Virus record (IMG/VR): IMGVR_UViG_3300032291_001683
Coordinates: 1 to 22,896 of that record
DNA: 22,896 bases
DNA from: a virus
Strand: one strand, 5' to 3'
In this document: positions 1 to 6,657 of the stretch, one piece after another
Layout of the letters: every line of letters begins with the position of its first letter
How positions within the stretch are numbered: the stretch's first letter is position 1
Made by a program: the position numbers and the translations under genes
The notes under the pieces: generated by a model
Databases searched by the model: none
The model's input: the letters and a program-made list of their open reading frames with translations, nothing else
What the model was told of the DNA's origin: nothing

Positions 1-2
1 GT

Positions 3-686
3 CGTGGAACTCATGGTGTTGGAAAACAATACGAATGGTTGGGTGGTGATACTTTACAACCAGACACATATGATGTTTATGCTCAAGAAGAGTTAGATAG
101 TGCTGCAAGACAATATGTTGAAAGAGCGGTTGATGACATGGGTTATGAGGCATTTACAAGTTGGGTGTGGGATCAAGCAATCGATAAAGGACAATGGCAA
201 AGTTGGTTATACGATTTTTATGAAGATATAGTTAGAGATGACCCTGAACATTATGATATAGGACTTGAATTATCTACAAATCAACAACATCAAGTTAATC
301 AATTAACAAAAACTATAGAAAATCTAAATAATAGATTAGAAAAAGAGGAATTGTCTGACGAAGAATACGAAAAAATTGAAGGAAAAATAGAAGGTCTAGA
401 AGAGACAATAGAAGATATTAAAGAAGATCCACAAGGTGGTTATGATGAAAGTTCCATAGAAAATGAAATTGATGATAGAGTTAGTGAATATATTGATGAC
501 ATAGATGATTTTATTAAACACTATGGTTATGATAAAGATTTTATCATGGATTTTGTTGATTTAGATGAGGTTACGGATATTGTCGTAAATAGTGATGGAT
601 ATGGAGTTTTATTAAATTCATATGATGGAGAAATGTTTGAAACACAGGTAAATGGTGATTGGTATTATGTAATGAGAGCGAGTTAG
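3..686 (+). CDS. Hypothetical acidic coiled-coil protein, 5' truncated by window edge
   Basis: The reading frame is open to the left edge. The first in-frame start-like codon is a TTG at 39, but codons from position 3 read coherently (RGTHGVGKQYEWLGG), so the true start lies outside the window. The visible part is about 228 residues and very rich in Asp, Glu and Tyr. A Glu/Lys-rich heptad-like stretch, roughly 80-130 residues after the TTG, suggests a coiled coil. The C-terminal part (SYDGEMFETQVNGDWYYVMR) looks like a small folded domain. There are no membrane segments or catalytic motifs. I do not recognise the family. No promoter or terminator is visible in the 43 nt before the next gene. 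Confidence 0.75.
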   Translation, partial: RGTHGVGKQYEWLGGDTLQPDTYDVYAQEELDSAARQYVERAVDDMGYEAFTSWVWDQAIDKGQWQSWLYDFYEDIVRDDPEHYDIGLELSTNQQHQVNQLTKTIENLNNRLEKEELSDEEYEKIEGKIEGLEETIEDIKEDPQGGYDESSIENEIDDRVSEYIDDIDDFIKHYGYDKDFIMDFVDLDEVTDIVVNSDGYGVLLNSYDGEMFETQVNGDWYYVMRAS

Positions 687-729
687 GACTTTATTTGTTC
701 ATCTTTTTGTATTACTTTTTAACACAGAG

Positions 730-1473
730 ATGGCAAGAAGAAAAAAAATAGAATTTTTATTAAATACCGATTGGATGTTTGAAAAACCAATTGATCGAGA
801 ATATAAAGAATACAAATTACTTTCTTATTTTCAAAAGATGGGAGAAAAACTCGACAAGTTGGAGTTATACCCAGGATTTATTGAGTTGTCATTACATTTA
901 ATGAATGTTCAGGCTTTAATGAGAGATCAAAAAATTGTTTATACCGATAAAAAACTAAACAATATTGATGATGAATTATTAGTTAAAGACCTCAAAGTCA
1001 AAGAAATTCCAAAATTAACAGAAGAAGAACAAAAAGAATTTATTTCCATTTTAAGTTATTCGGCACCAAGAATTATGGAGTATTTCAACATTGCAAAATC
1101 TGTATGGACAATTGTTTTCGATTCATTGGATATGAAAATTAGACGAAACAAGAAAAATGTCGTAAATCCCAAAGGTTACTTTTACTTCATCGACAATTTA
1201 AAAAAACATTATGTTTGGGAATACACGATAAAAAAACAAACAAAATCTAATCCCCAACAAATGACAAACGTAACTTTGGTCTATTCTGACCAAGTGAATG
1301 ATTTGACTATTTCAAAAATAATAAATAACTTTTCAACATTCACGGTTGAAGAGAGAAGATCCGCACCAATCTTTCAAATGACATGTTCAGGTGAGTTTCC
1401 AATAGAAGAAACTTTACTTCCAATGTTTAAAAGAAGAATATCAGGATTTATTTCACAATCAAAAACTTTATAA
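730..1473 (+). CDS. Hypothetical phage protein, 247 aa
   Basis: A soluble 247-residue protein with a basic N-terminus (MARRKKIEFLLNTDWMFEKP) and a basic C-terminus (MFKRRISGFISQSKTL). It has no signal peptide, membrane segment or recognisable catalytic motif. The helical first half and the beta-rich second half suggest two subdomains. The start is the first ATG after the previous gene and has only A-rich sequence upstream, as is usual in Bacteroidota. It may share a transcript with the membrane-protein gene 21 nt downstream. Function unknown; a structural or DNA-associated role would be a guess. Confidence 0.8.
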   Translation: MARRKKIEFLLNTDWMFEKPIDREYKEYKLLSYFQKMGEKLDKLELYPGFIELSLHLMNVQALMRDQKIVYTDKKLNNIDDELLVKDLKVKEIPKLTEEEQKEFISILSYSAPRIMEYFNIAKSVWTIVFDSLDMKIRRNKKNVVNPKGYFYFIDNLKKHYVWEYTIKKQTKSNPQQMTNVTLVYSDQVNDLTISKIINNFSTFTVEERRSAPIFQMTCSGEFPIEETLLPMFKRRISGFISQSKTL

Positions 1474-1494
1474 AAAAAATAGAAAATAAAAATA

Positions 1495-1845
1495 ATGGTT
1501 AATGGATGGGCGTTATTAGTGGGGATATTTTTTGGGTTTTTAGCACAAATTGGAACTTTCTTTCAACTTCAAGGACCTTTGAAATATGAATGGGTAAAAA
1601 ATCATTATTGGATAATGGTAATGATGGGTATTCCAATATCAATGTTGTTTATGTATTCAGTGAAGAATATGATAATTGCATACAATGGTCAAATGTGGCC
1701 TTCAAGGTTGATTGGATTTAGTATTGGGGCTGTTGTTTTTACATGGTTAAGTTGGTTGATTTTTAAAGAACCCTTAACATTAAAAACCATAGTTTGTTTG
1801 ATTTTAGCGATAGGAATTTTAATAATACAATTATTTTGGAAATAG
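1495..1845 (+). CDS. Four-helix membrane protein resembling SMR/EamA transporters
   Basis: A 116-residue integral membrane protein with four hydrophobic segments at about residues 4-24, 38-58, 67-88 and 95-115. Size, helix number and the C-terminal pattern (FKEPLTLKTIVCLILAIGIL) resemble small multidrug resistance or half-EamA proteins. The membrane-embedded Glu needed for drug/proton exchange in SMR proteins is not evident in helix 1, so transport activity is doubtful. It would sit in the host inner membrane. Its stop is followed after 1 nt by the DUF3310 start codon, so the two are probably cotranscribed. The fold resemblance is an inference from pattern only. Confidence 0.75.
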   Translation: MVNGWALLVGIFFGFLAQIGTFFQLQGPLKYEWVKNHYWIMVMMGIPISMLFMYSVKNMIIAYNGQMWPSRLIGFSIGAVVFTWLSWLIFKEPLTLKTIVCLILAIGILIIQLFWK

Positions 1846-1846
1846 A

Positions 1847-2092
1847 ATGGAAAATAAAGAACATGTAAATCACCCACAACATTATGGGGGATCAGAAAAT
1901 ATTTACGAAGCCATCAAAGTGATTGATGCTTGGGATCTAGGGTTTAGTTTAGGAAATACAATAAAATATATAAGTCGTGCAGGAAAAAAAGGAAAAAACA
2001 AAGAATTGGAAGATCTACAGAAAGCCTCTTGGTATCTCCAACACCACATCGAACAACTCGAACAAAAAATCAACTCTGAATCAAGAGATTAA
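1847..2092 (+). CDS. DUF3310 family protein
   Basis: An 81-residue protein matching the DUF3310 pattern: VNHPQHY near the N-terminus (residues 7-13), then IKVIDAW, LGNTIKYISRAGKKG (about 36-50), and LEDLQKASWYLQHHI. DUF3310 is a phage-typical domain; it includes proteins related to T7 gp1.7, a nucleotide kinase that affects sensitivity to dideoxythymidine. In this phage a role in nucleotide metabolism is plausible but unproven. The length is normal for the bare domain. It follows the upstream membrane gene by 1 nt. Its stop codon overlaps the probable beginning of the next gene. Confidence 0.9.
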   Translation: MENKEHVNHPQHYGGSENIYEAIKVIDAWDLGFSLGNTIKYISRAGKKGKNKELEDLQKASWYLQHHIEQLEQKINSESRD

Positions 2093-2372
2093 CATCTTAG
2101 ATGCGATCACCACACCAAATGAATTAATTCGTGAAACCCTTATCAACTTTACTTGGGGGTTCTTAGGAAATTCTATTGTTGTTTTTGTTGCAAAAGAACT
2201 GGACTTTTTAGTTTTAATAAACTATATTGTTTATTACATTTTAATTTCTTATATTGTGAATAGAAATAAGTATGAAACTATATTAGGTAAGTTTATTATT
2301 CTTCCTGGATCAGCGGCGGCAGGTGCTTTTACAGGATATAAATTGGCACAAATAATATCAAATTTTTTATAA
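2088..2372 (+). CDS. Small membrane protein with unresolved start codon
   Basis: The frame encodes a protein with hydrophobic segments in the stretch INFTWGFLGNSIVVFVAKEL, then LINYIVYYILISYIV, then a Gly/Ala-rich helix (PGSAAAGAFTGYKLAQII). The only upstream ATG in frame is at 1977, deep inside DUF3310, and the residues it adds look like out-of-frame DUF3310 sequence. Between the DUF3310 stop and the first hydrophobic segment there is no ATG, GTG or TTG. I place the start provisionally at ATT 2088, which overlaps the TAA of DUF3310 and would suit translational coupling. A non-AUG start, a frameshift fusion with DUF3310, or a sequencing error are all possible. Function unknown. Confidence 0.55.
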   Translation: MNILDAITTPNELIRETLINFTWGFLGNSIVVFVAKELDFLVLINYIVYYILISYIVNRNKYETILGKFIILPGSAAAGAFTGYKLAQIISNFL

Positions 2373-2373
2373 C

Positions 2374-2913
2374 ATGGACTATTACAAAATTATACTTGGT
2401 GGTCGAGGATCCGAAGTTTATCCTTTCGAATTGAATGAAGAACAATATGAAAGTCTTCTTGATGGGAATGTTGAAACTGATGGTTTAGATTATGATGATA
2501 TATGTCAAATTTTAAATGTTGAATCATATTTTGATTGTATAAATGAGACCATAATGGGACCATATACAGAAGAACTATATATGAGAGTCGAGGATTTAAA
2601 CGGAGTTATCTTATATGAAACTGAAAGTGTTGATTATGACAAGTGTAGTCATAGAGAATTATATAATGAAAATAAAAAATATCTCTTTATTGAAGATTAT
2701 TGTAAAGGACAACATATAGTTTATGATATTCCTTTAGAGGAAGAATTTGACATTTCCAAATTAAAATTTAAAATTGCTGACATTTCAGAAAGAATTGAAA
2801 TTGTTGAAGGTATTTCTTACGAAGGTCAAGATTTTGAAATCTACAAAGGATATGGAACAACAGATAGTAAAGGTTACTATTACACATTAAAACAAGAATA
2901 TAAAAATGATTGA
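2374..2913 (+). CDS. Hypothetical acidic protein, 179 aa
   Basis: A strongly acidic soluble protein starting MDYYKIILGGRGSEVYPFEL, with no signal peptide, membrane segment or catalytic motif. The pattern of alternating strands and short acidic loops suggests a small alpha/beta domain. The start lies 1 nt after the previous stop. The next gene, a homing endonuclease, follows after 31 nt. I do not recognise a family. Acidic phage proteins of this size are sometimes inhibitors that mimic DNA, but nothing here specifically supports that. Confidence 0.75.
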   Translation: MDYYKIILGGRGSEVYPFELNEEQYESLLDGNVETDGLDYDDICQILNVESYFDCINETIMGPYTEELYMRVEDLNGVILYETESVDYDKCSHRELYNENKKYLFIEDYCKGQHIVYDIPLEEEFDISKLKFKIADISERIEIVEGISYEGQDFEIYKGYGTTDSKGYYYTLKQEYKND

Positions 2914-2933
2914 AACTTCACCACACTAACAGA

Positions 2934-2941
2934 TATTTATT
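2934..2941 (+). promoter_or_regulatory. TATTTATT box 3 nt before a start codon
   Basis: TATTTATT is followed by AGT and then the ATG of the LAGLIDADG endonuclease gene. The same box at the same 3-nt spacing precedes the genes starting at 4910 (-) and 9787. It could be a phage-specific -10 element producing a near-leaderless mRNA. The regulatory role is inferred from recurrence only. Confidence 0.35.
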
Positions 2942-2944
2942 AGT

Positions 2945-3751
2945 ATGGAGAAGTTATTATTAGATAAAAATGAGATTATTAAAAAATATAATGAATTACG
3001 AAATATTCATAAGGTTTCAAAATACTTTAACGTATCGGTAACACCTATAATTCGAATTATAAAGAATGAAGGTATTGAACTGACTAATAGAAGATATGAA
3101 GTTAATCACGATTATTTTAATATTATAGATACAGAAGAAAAGGCTTATTGGTTGGGTTTTTTATATGCGGACGGTTATATAAGAGAAAGAAAAAGTGGTA
3201 ATTCTTTGGAAATAAAATTATCAATTAAAGATTATGATCATCTTTTGTTGTTTAGAGAATGTGTAGGTTCTAACCATCTAATCAAAGAAAGTCATAATAA
3301 AGTTAAATATAATGGACGAGTTTCAACATCCCACATGGCTCATTTAGCAATATACTCATCAAAGATGGTTGAATCAATAAAGAAAAAAGGTTTTCATAGT
3401 CGTAAGACTTTTACAATTGATAACCCAAACCTTGAAAAAAAAATAATACCACATTTTATAAGAGGTTATTTTGATGGAGATGGATCTTTTTCCTTCAACC
3501 CTGAAAAGTATATAAACAAGACACAAATTGTTAGTGCTTCTGATAATTTTAAGAGATTTATTATTGAAGAGTTAGATGATAATAATATAAAAATTAATTT
3601 ATATTCTGAAATAAAATTACAAATACAAAATAAAATGGACAACAATAAATTTTATGATTACATTTATCGTGACGCTAAAATTTATTTGAAAAGAAAAAAA
3701 GAAAAATATGAAGAATTTAGAAGATATTATGGGTTCGATAATCAATGGTGA
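2945..3751 (+). CDS. LAGLIDADG homing endonuclease with N-terminal HTH
   Basis: A 268-residue free-standing endonuclease. Residues about 5-45 look like a helix-turn-helix (IIKKYNELRNIHKVSKYFNV, then SVTPIIRIIKNEG). Two LAGLIDADG-type motifs follow: YWLGFLYADGYI at about 67-78 and FIRGYFDGDGSFSF at about 173-186. The acidic residues ending each motif are the expected metal ligands, so both catalytic motifs look intact. Enzymes of this kind cut intron- or gene-free alleles and promote their own spread. No intron or intein boundary is visible. The last 23 nt overlap the start of the methyltransferase gene in another frame, which suggests insertion right at the methyltransferase 5' end. Confidence 0.88.
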   Translation: MEKLLLDKNEIIKKYNELRNIHKVSKYFNVSVTPIIRIIKNEGIELTNRRYEVNHDYFNIIDTEEKAYWLGFLYADGYIRERKSGNSLEIKLSIKDYDHLLLFRECVGSNHLIKESHNKVKYNGRVSTSHMAHLAIYSSKMVESIKKKGFHSRKTFTIDNPNLEKKIIPHFIRGYFDGDGSFSFNPEKYINKTQIVSASDNFKRFIIEELDDNNIKINLYSEIKLQIQNKMDNNKFYDYIYRDAKIYLKRKKEKYEEFRRYYGFDNQW

Positions 3752-4574
3752 TTGTATCGAGGTTATGAAGACATTACCAGAAGGGTGTATTGATTTAGTT
3801 GTTACTAGTTGTCCTTACGGTGTTGGAATTGATTATGATGTCTATGAAGATGATGTTGAATTTGAGGACTACAAAGTTTTTTCAAAACAATGGTTGTCTG
3901 AGGTGTATAGATTATTAAAAGATGATGGACGAATTGCCCTGAACATCCCTTATGAAATTAACAGACAGAAAAAAGGTGGTCGTATCTTTTTTGTATCAGA
4001 GATGTGGCAGATTATGAAAGAAATCGGTTTTGGTTTCTTTGGTATCGTGGATTTAGAAGAACAATCACCACATAGAAGTAAGACAACAGCTTGGGGTTCT
4101 TGGATGAGTCCTAGTTCGCCATATATTTATAACCCAAAGGAGTGTGTAATTTTAGCTTATAAAAAACAACACATTAAAAAGGTTAAGGGTCAACCACAAT
4201 GGACAGGAGAGATGACTGAAGTTGAAAAAGAAGATGGGTCTAAAAGAAATAAAATGGTTTATGATGAAAACGACAAGAAAGAATTTATGGAACTTGTTTT
4301 TGGTCAGTGGAACTATTTTGCAGATACAAAGTCATTGACTAAAGCAACCTTTTCAATGGATATACCAACAAAGGCGATTAAGATATTGTCATATAAGAAT
4401 GATGTAATTCTTGATCCTTTCGCTGGTTCGGGAACTAGTTTGGTCGCCGCAGAAATCTTGGATCGCAGATGGTTGGGAATAGAATTGTCACCAAATTATT
4501 GTGATATTGCAAGAGGAAGAGTTCAGGTCTTTGTTGATGAAAAAACAAAAGTGAAAGTTGAAGAATTAGATTAA
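3729..4574 (+). CDS. Beta-class N4/N6 DNA methyltransferase
   Basis: A 281-residue site-specific DNA methyltransferase. The catalytic motif IV comes first (VVTSCPYGVGIDY, around residues 24-36) and the AdoMet-binding motif I comes last (DPFAGSGTSLVAAEILDRRW, around 238-257); this order defines the beta class of N4-cytosine/N6-adenine enzymes. The motif reads SCPY instead of the usual SPPY/DPPY. I chose ATG 3729 because MGSIINGDCIEVMKTLPEG is the normal family N-terminus; an earlier in-frame ATG at 3708 lies deeper in the endonuclease gene. No cognate restriction gene is adjacent, so it is probably an orphan phage enzyme protecting phage DNA from host restriction or modulating it. It converges with, and overlaps by 9 nt, the minus-strand DUF192 gene. 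Confidence 0.92.
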   Translation: MGSIINGDCIEVMKTLPEGCIDLVVTSCPYGVGIDYDVYEDDVEFEDYKVFSKQWLSEVYRLLKDDGRIALNIPYEINRQKKGGRIFFVSEMWQIMKEIGFGFFGIVDLEEQSPHRSKTTAWGSWMSPSSPYIYNPKECVILAYKKQHIKKVKGQPQWTGEMTEVEKEDGSKRNKMVYDENDKKEFMELVFGQWNYFADTKSLTKATFSMDIPTKAIKILSYKNDVILDPFAGSGTSLVAAEILDRRWLGIELSPNYCDIARGRVQVFVDEKTKVKVEELD

Positions 4575-4910
4575 TTTTATTCTGTCACCTTCTTTGACAT
4601 TGTATTTCTTACAAGATCCACCTGGAAGTTCTAAAACAAGATTACCACTTCCTTCATATCTATCACATTCATCTGTGATACAAGGTTTACAATTATGATG
4701 AATTTTTATAATCTCATCATCGTTGATAAAAATTATGTCTAAATGAACCAAACAATTTTTCATCCAAAAAGAGTGAGGTTCATCATCCATAAAAAATAAC
4801 ATACCGTCAAATGATCCGTCAAATCTTTTTCCCATCATACCTTTTTGTATGTCTTTTGATGTTAATAATGTTTTAACGTCAAAAAGACTATCATTTACCT
4901 TTACCTTCAT
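4566..4910 (-). CDS. DUF192 family protein
   Basis: A 114-residue protein matching DUF192/COG1430: KGMMGKRFDGSFDGMLFFMD, then the signature HSFWMKNCLVHLDIIFI, and near the C-terminus LVLELPGGSCKKYNVKEGDRI. Bacterial members are often exported, but this one has no signal peptide and begins directly with the domain. The biochemical function of the family is not established. An insertion with three Cys and one His (IHHNCKPCITDECDRY) could bind a metal and is unusual compared with the simple family core. It is the only minus-strand gene in the first 14 kb and is divergent from the NUDIX gene across a 14-nt gap. Confidence 0.88.
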   Translation of the reverse strand: MKVKVNDSLFDVKTLLTSKDIQKGMMGKRFDGSFDGMLFFMDDEPHSFWMKNCLVHLDIIFINDDEIIKIHHNCKPCITDECDRYEGSGNLVLELPGGSCKKYNVKEGDRIKLI

Positions 4911-4921
4911 ATTTATAAATA
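4910..4921. promoter_or_regulatory. 12-bp palindromic AT box between divergent genes
   Basis: TATTTATAAATA is a perfect palindrome filling nearly the whole gap between the divergent DUF192 and NUDIX genes. Read on the minus strand, TATTTATA is followed by 3 nt and then the DUF192 ATG; on the plus strand it is followed by 7 nt and the NUDIX ATG. It also contains TATAAATA, identical to the T4 late-promoter core, on both strands. A bidirectional -10 element giving leaderless or near-leaderless mRNAs is plausible but inferred. Confidence 0.45.
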
Positions 4922-4924
4922 TCT

Positions 4925-5341
4925 ATGGTTAAATTTAAAAAATGGGCTGGTATAATTTTAAAACATAACGATGAGGTTTTGTTATGTAAAAGAGCCCCCG
5001 AAAAGTCTTTACCAAATACTTGGTCAATACCGTCAGGAAAAATGGAAGATGGTGAATCACCGGGTTATTCTGCTTTAAGAGAGTTTTATGAGGAAACGAA
5101 TATTGAACTTGATCGAAAAATTGATTTGATTGGTTTTATAACTAAATATAAAAAAGACGGAACAAAAAAAGGACATATGTTTGTCTTCAAGTCCGAAGCC
5201 CAAGAAAAACAAGAACCTGATTTAGAAAAGGCGCAAGACGGATTTGAACATACATCTTGTAGATATTACAAAAAAGAAGAACTACCTGAACAAGAAGGTA
5301 ATGAAGAATTGATGGAACTTATTAAAAAAGTTTTGAAATAA
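4925..5341 (+). CDS. NUDIX hydrolase
   Basis: A 138-residue protein with a clear Nudix box starting at G39 (GKMEDGESPGYSALREFYEE, then TNI), matching GX5EX7REUXEEXGU except that the final Gly is Asn. The metal-binding REXXEE core is intact. The fold starts at once (KKWAGIILKHNDEVLLCKRA) as in MutT-like enzymes, and WSIPSGKMEDGES is typical. Likely substrates are nucleoside diphosphates linked to another group, such as oxidised or excess nucleotides, ADP-ribose or RNA caps; the sequence does not decide. Phages use such enzymes for nucleotide-pool cleaning. It lies divergent to DUF192, with start-proximal AT box and no Shine-Dalgarno sequence. Confidence 0.92.
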   Translation: MVKFKKWAGIILKHNDEVLLCKRAPEKSLPNTWSIPSGKMEDGESPGYSALREFYEETNIELDRKIDLIGFITKYKKDGTKKGHMFVFKSEAQEKQEPDLEKAQDGFEHTSCRYYKKEELPEQEGNEELMELIKKVLK

Positions 5342-5373
5342 TTTGAAGTATAATTAAAAGTTTATTATATTTG
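5342..5373 (+). promoter_or_regulatory. Bacteroidota-type promoter (TTTG-N20-TATATTTG)
   Basis: TTTG at 5342-5345 and TATATTTG at 5366-5373 match the Bacteroidota -33 and -7 elements with a 20-nt spacer. It sits in the 48-nt gap before the gene at 5390, leaving a short leader of about 12 nt. It probably drives the 5390 gene and the lipoprotein as one unit ending at the 6163-6195 terminator. Confidence 0.75.
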
Positions 5374-5389
5374 TAGAAATATAAAACAA

Positions 5390-5665
5390 ATGATAAAAAC
5401 AACTTTCCATCACACAATCACCATTATGAACGAGAAATTCGGAAATCTTTTGTCCGAGTCTTTTGTAGACCCGATACAATTCAAAATATTTTTAAAAATG
5501 GTGGATGGAGCGTTGAACCTAAATGAAGATCTTTCGTATTATGATGGAAACACATTTTTAGTTCACATCCCATCCAAAATATTAAAAGAATCTGTAGTTT
5601 TAACCAATGTAAAAGAGGTGACTATTGCAGAACAAGTAAGAAATAAAATTGAAACATTAGTATAA
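5390..5665 (+). CDS. Hypothetical protein, 91 aa
   Basis: A small soluble protein beginning MIKTTFHHTITIMNEKFGNL. It has no membrane segment, Cys cluster or catalytic motif. The sequence suggests an alpha/beta domain with a beta strand FLVHIPSKIL and a C-terminal helix AEQVRNKIETL. It is the first gene after a strong promoter and its stop is directly adjacent to the start of the lipoprotein gene, so the two are cotranscribed. Function unknown. Confidence 0.75.
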   Translation: MIKTTFHHTITIMNEKFGNLLSESFVDPIQFKIFLKMVDGALNLNEDLSYYDGNTFLVHIPSKILKESVVLTNVKEVTIAEQVRNKIETLV

Positions 5666-6100
5666 ATGAAACATATAACATCACTTTTTTTATTGGTTTT
5701 ACTAATCACTTCTTGCGTAAAAGAAGACGTAACTCCACAACAACCATTACCACCACAACCCATAATCACTGATACAATAACTGTGGACTCCACCATAAGT
5801 CTAAAAAACACAACGTGGGTCATTACAAAGATTTTAAATACTAGTTTCAATCAAGAACTTAGATCTGACACACTTTTTTTTATTTCAGATAATGTGTATT
5901 CTTTCAATGGAGTTCAGTCAACTTATAATTTGTATTCAAATGCTTTCGGATATTCTTTAACTTTGAACAATACACCTTGGGGTCATATTAGTGGAACTAT
6001 ATATGATTACAACTTAACACAAGGTTTAGTTGAAAATTGTCAATTTAAAAACTATTTTACAGGACAAAATAGTGTTAGAATTTGGATGGAAAAACAATAG
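5666..6100 (+). CDS. Surface-type lipoprotein with LES-like signal
   Basis: A 144-residue lipoprotein. Residues 1-16 are a signal peptide (MKHITSLFLLVLLITS) ending in a lipobox with Cys17. The residues after the Cys, VKEDV, fit the flavobacterial lipoprotein export signal X-K-(D/E)2-X known from Capnocytophaga, which sends lipoproteins to the outer face of the outer membrane. A Pro-rich tether (about 24-34) precedes a beta-rich domain of about 100 residues with a lipocalin-like or META-like look (LKNTTWVITKIL, then FFISDNVYSFNG). In a phage, a surface lipoprotein made early could block receptors against superinfection; that is an inference. It is the last gene of its unit and is followed by hairpins and a strong terminator. 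Confidence 0.82.
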   Translation: MKHITSLFLLVLLITSCVKEDVTPQQPLPPQPIITDTITVDSTISLKNTTWVITKILNTSFNQELRSDTLFFISDNVYSFNGVQSTYNLYSNAFGYSLTLNNTPWGHISGTIYDYNLTQGLVENCQFKNYFTGQNSVRIWMEKQ

Positions 6101-6103
6101 TTT

Positions 6104-6152
6104 CCTTGTTCTTTTAAAAACAAGGTGGTGGAGAAATGACACATTCAGTGTC
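6104..6152 (+). other. Two hairpins downstream of the lipoprotein gene
   Basis: CCTTGTT (6104-6110) can pair with AACAAGG (6119-6125) around an 8-nt loop, and GACAC (6138-6142) with GTGTC (6148-6152) around ATTCA. Together with the terminator directly after, they form a compact structured 3' region of about 90 nt. It may stabilise the lipoprotein mRNA or be released as a small RNA. Only base pairing by eye supports this. Confidence 0.4.
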
Positions 6153-6162
6153 GACCAAAAAT

Positions 6163-6195
6163 AAAGGTGAGAAATTTTCTCACCTTTTTTATTTT
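6163..6195 (+). terminator. Strong intrinsic terminator
   Basis: AAAGGTGAGAA (6163-6173) pairs perfectly with TTCTCACCTTT (6177-6187) around a 3-nt loop, and the T-rich tract runs on to about 6195. It closes the promoter-5390-lipoprotein unit and isolates it from the leader-peptide gene cluster that follows. Confidence 0.88.
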
Positions 6196-6224
6196 TCATG
6201 GTATTTATATTAAAAATATCATTT

Positions 6225-6653
6225 ATGAAAAAAGATCTTTTCAAAATCAACGAAGAAGACAGAAATAAAATTTTGGAAATGCATATAACGGCAACCAAAA
6301 ACAAATATTTGTTTGAAGATAACACAACAACAACCACAACTACAGTGGCTGCTACACCTACAACACCTACAGCAGCAAGATACACAACAGCAACTTGTGC
6401 AGGAAAAAAACCTAACTGCCAAGAAAAAGTTTTAAAAATTCAAATTAGAATGAATGATGAATGTCCTGCTGAAGTCTTGACCACAAAACTTGTTGAAGAT
6501 GGGGCTTGGGGGGTTAAAAGTTCAACTGCGTGGGGAGCTTGTAAAGGTAAATTAAAACCAACAAAACAAGCACCAACAACCACTACTGATCAAAAACCGG
6601 CGGTAGACAATACGACAAGTCAAGAAACAATGAACCAAATGTTTAATAATTAA
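6225..6653 (+). CDS. Leader-bearing Thr-rich protein with peptidoglycan-binding-like core
   Basis: A 142-residue protein. I chose ATG 6225 over the longer in-frame start at 6198 because MKKDLFKINEEDRNKILEMH matches the N-terminal leader seen in the proteins starting at 6658, 7496 and 9787. The leader ends LFEDN at about residue 33. A Thr/Ala-rich linker (34-57) follows, then a Cys-containing core whose pattern VLKIQIRMNDEC ... LVEDGAWGVKSSTAWGAC resembles a PG_binding_1 domain (DGxxGxxT.xA). A second Thr-rich linker leads to a C-terminus (SQETMNQMFNN) closely like that of the 7496 protein. It is probably a virion-associated or cell-wall-binding protein. A TATTTATA box lies 15 nt upstream of the ATG. 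Confidence 0.75.
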   Translation: MKKDLFKINEEDRNKILEMHITATKNKYLFEDNTTTTTTTVAATPTTPTAARYTTATCAGKKPNCQEKVLKIQIRMNDECPAEVLTTKLVEDGAWGVKSSTAWGACKGKLKPTKQAPTTTTDQKPAVDNTTSQETMNQMFNN

Positions 6654-6657
6654 TAAG

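Noticed and set aside
2041-2100. Programmed frameshift joining DUF3310 to the membrane protein
   Set aside because: The A run at 2064-2069 is not a good slippery heptamer in the DUF3310 frame and the needed shift is +1; kept only as one possible explanation.
6219-6422. Minus-strand Cys-rich ORF opposite the Thr-rich protein
   Set aside because: It is the antisense of ACA-type codons in the Thr linker; low-complexity composition, no start context, and it lies opposite a well-supported gene.
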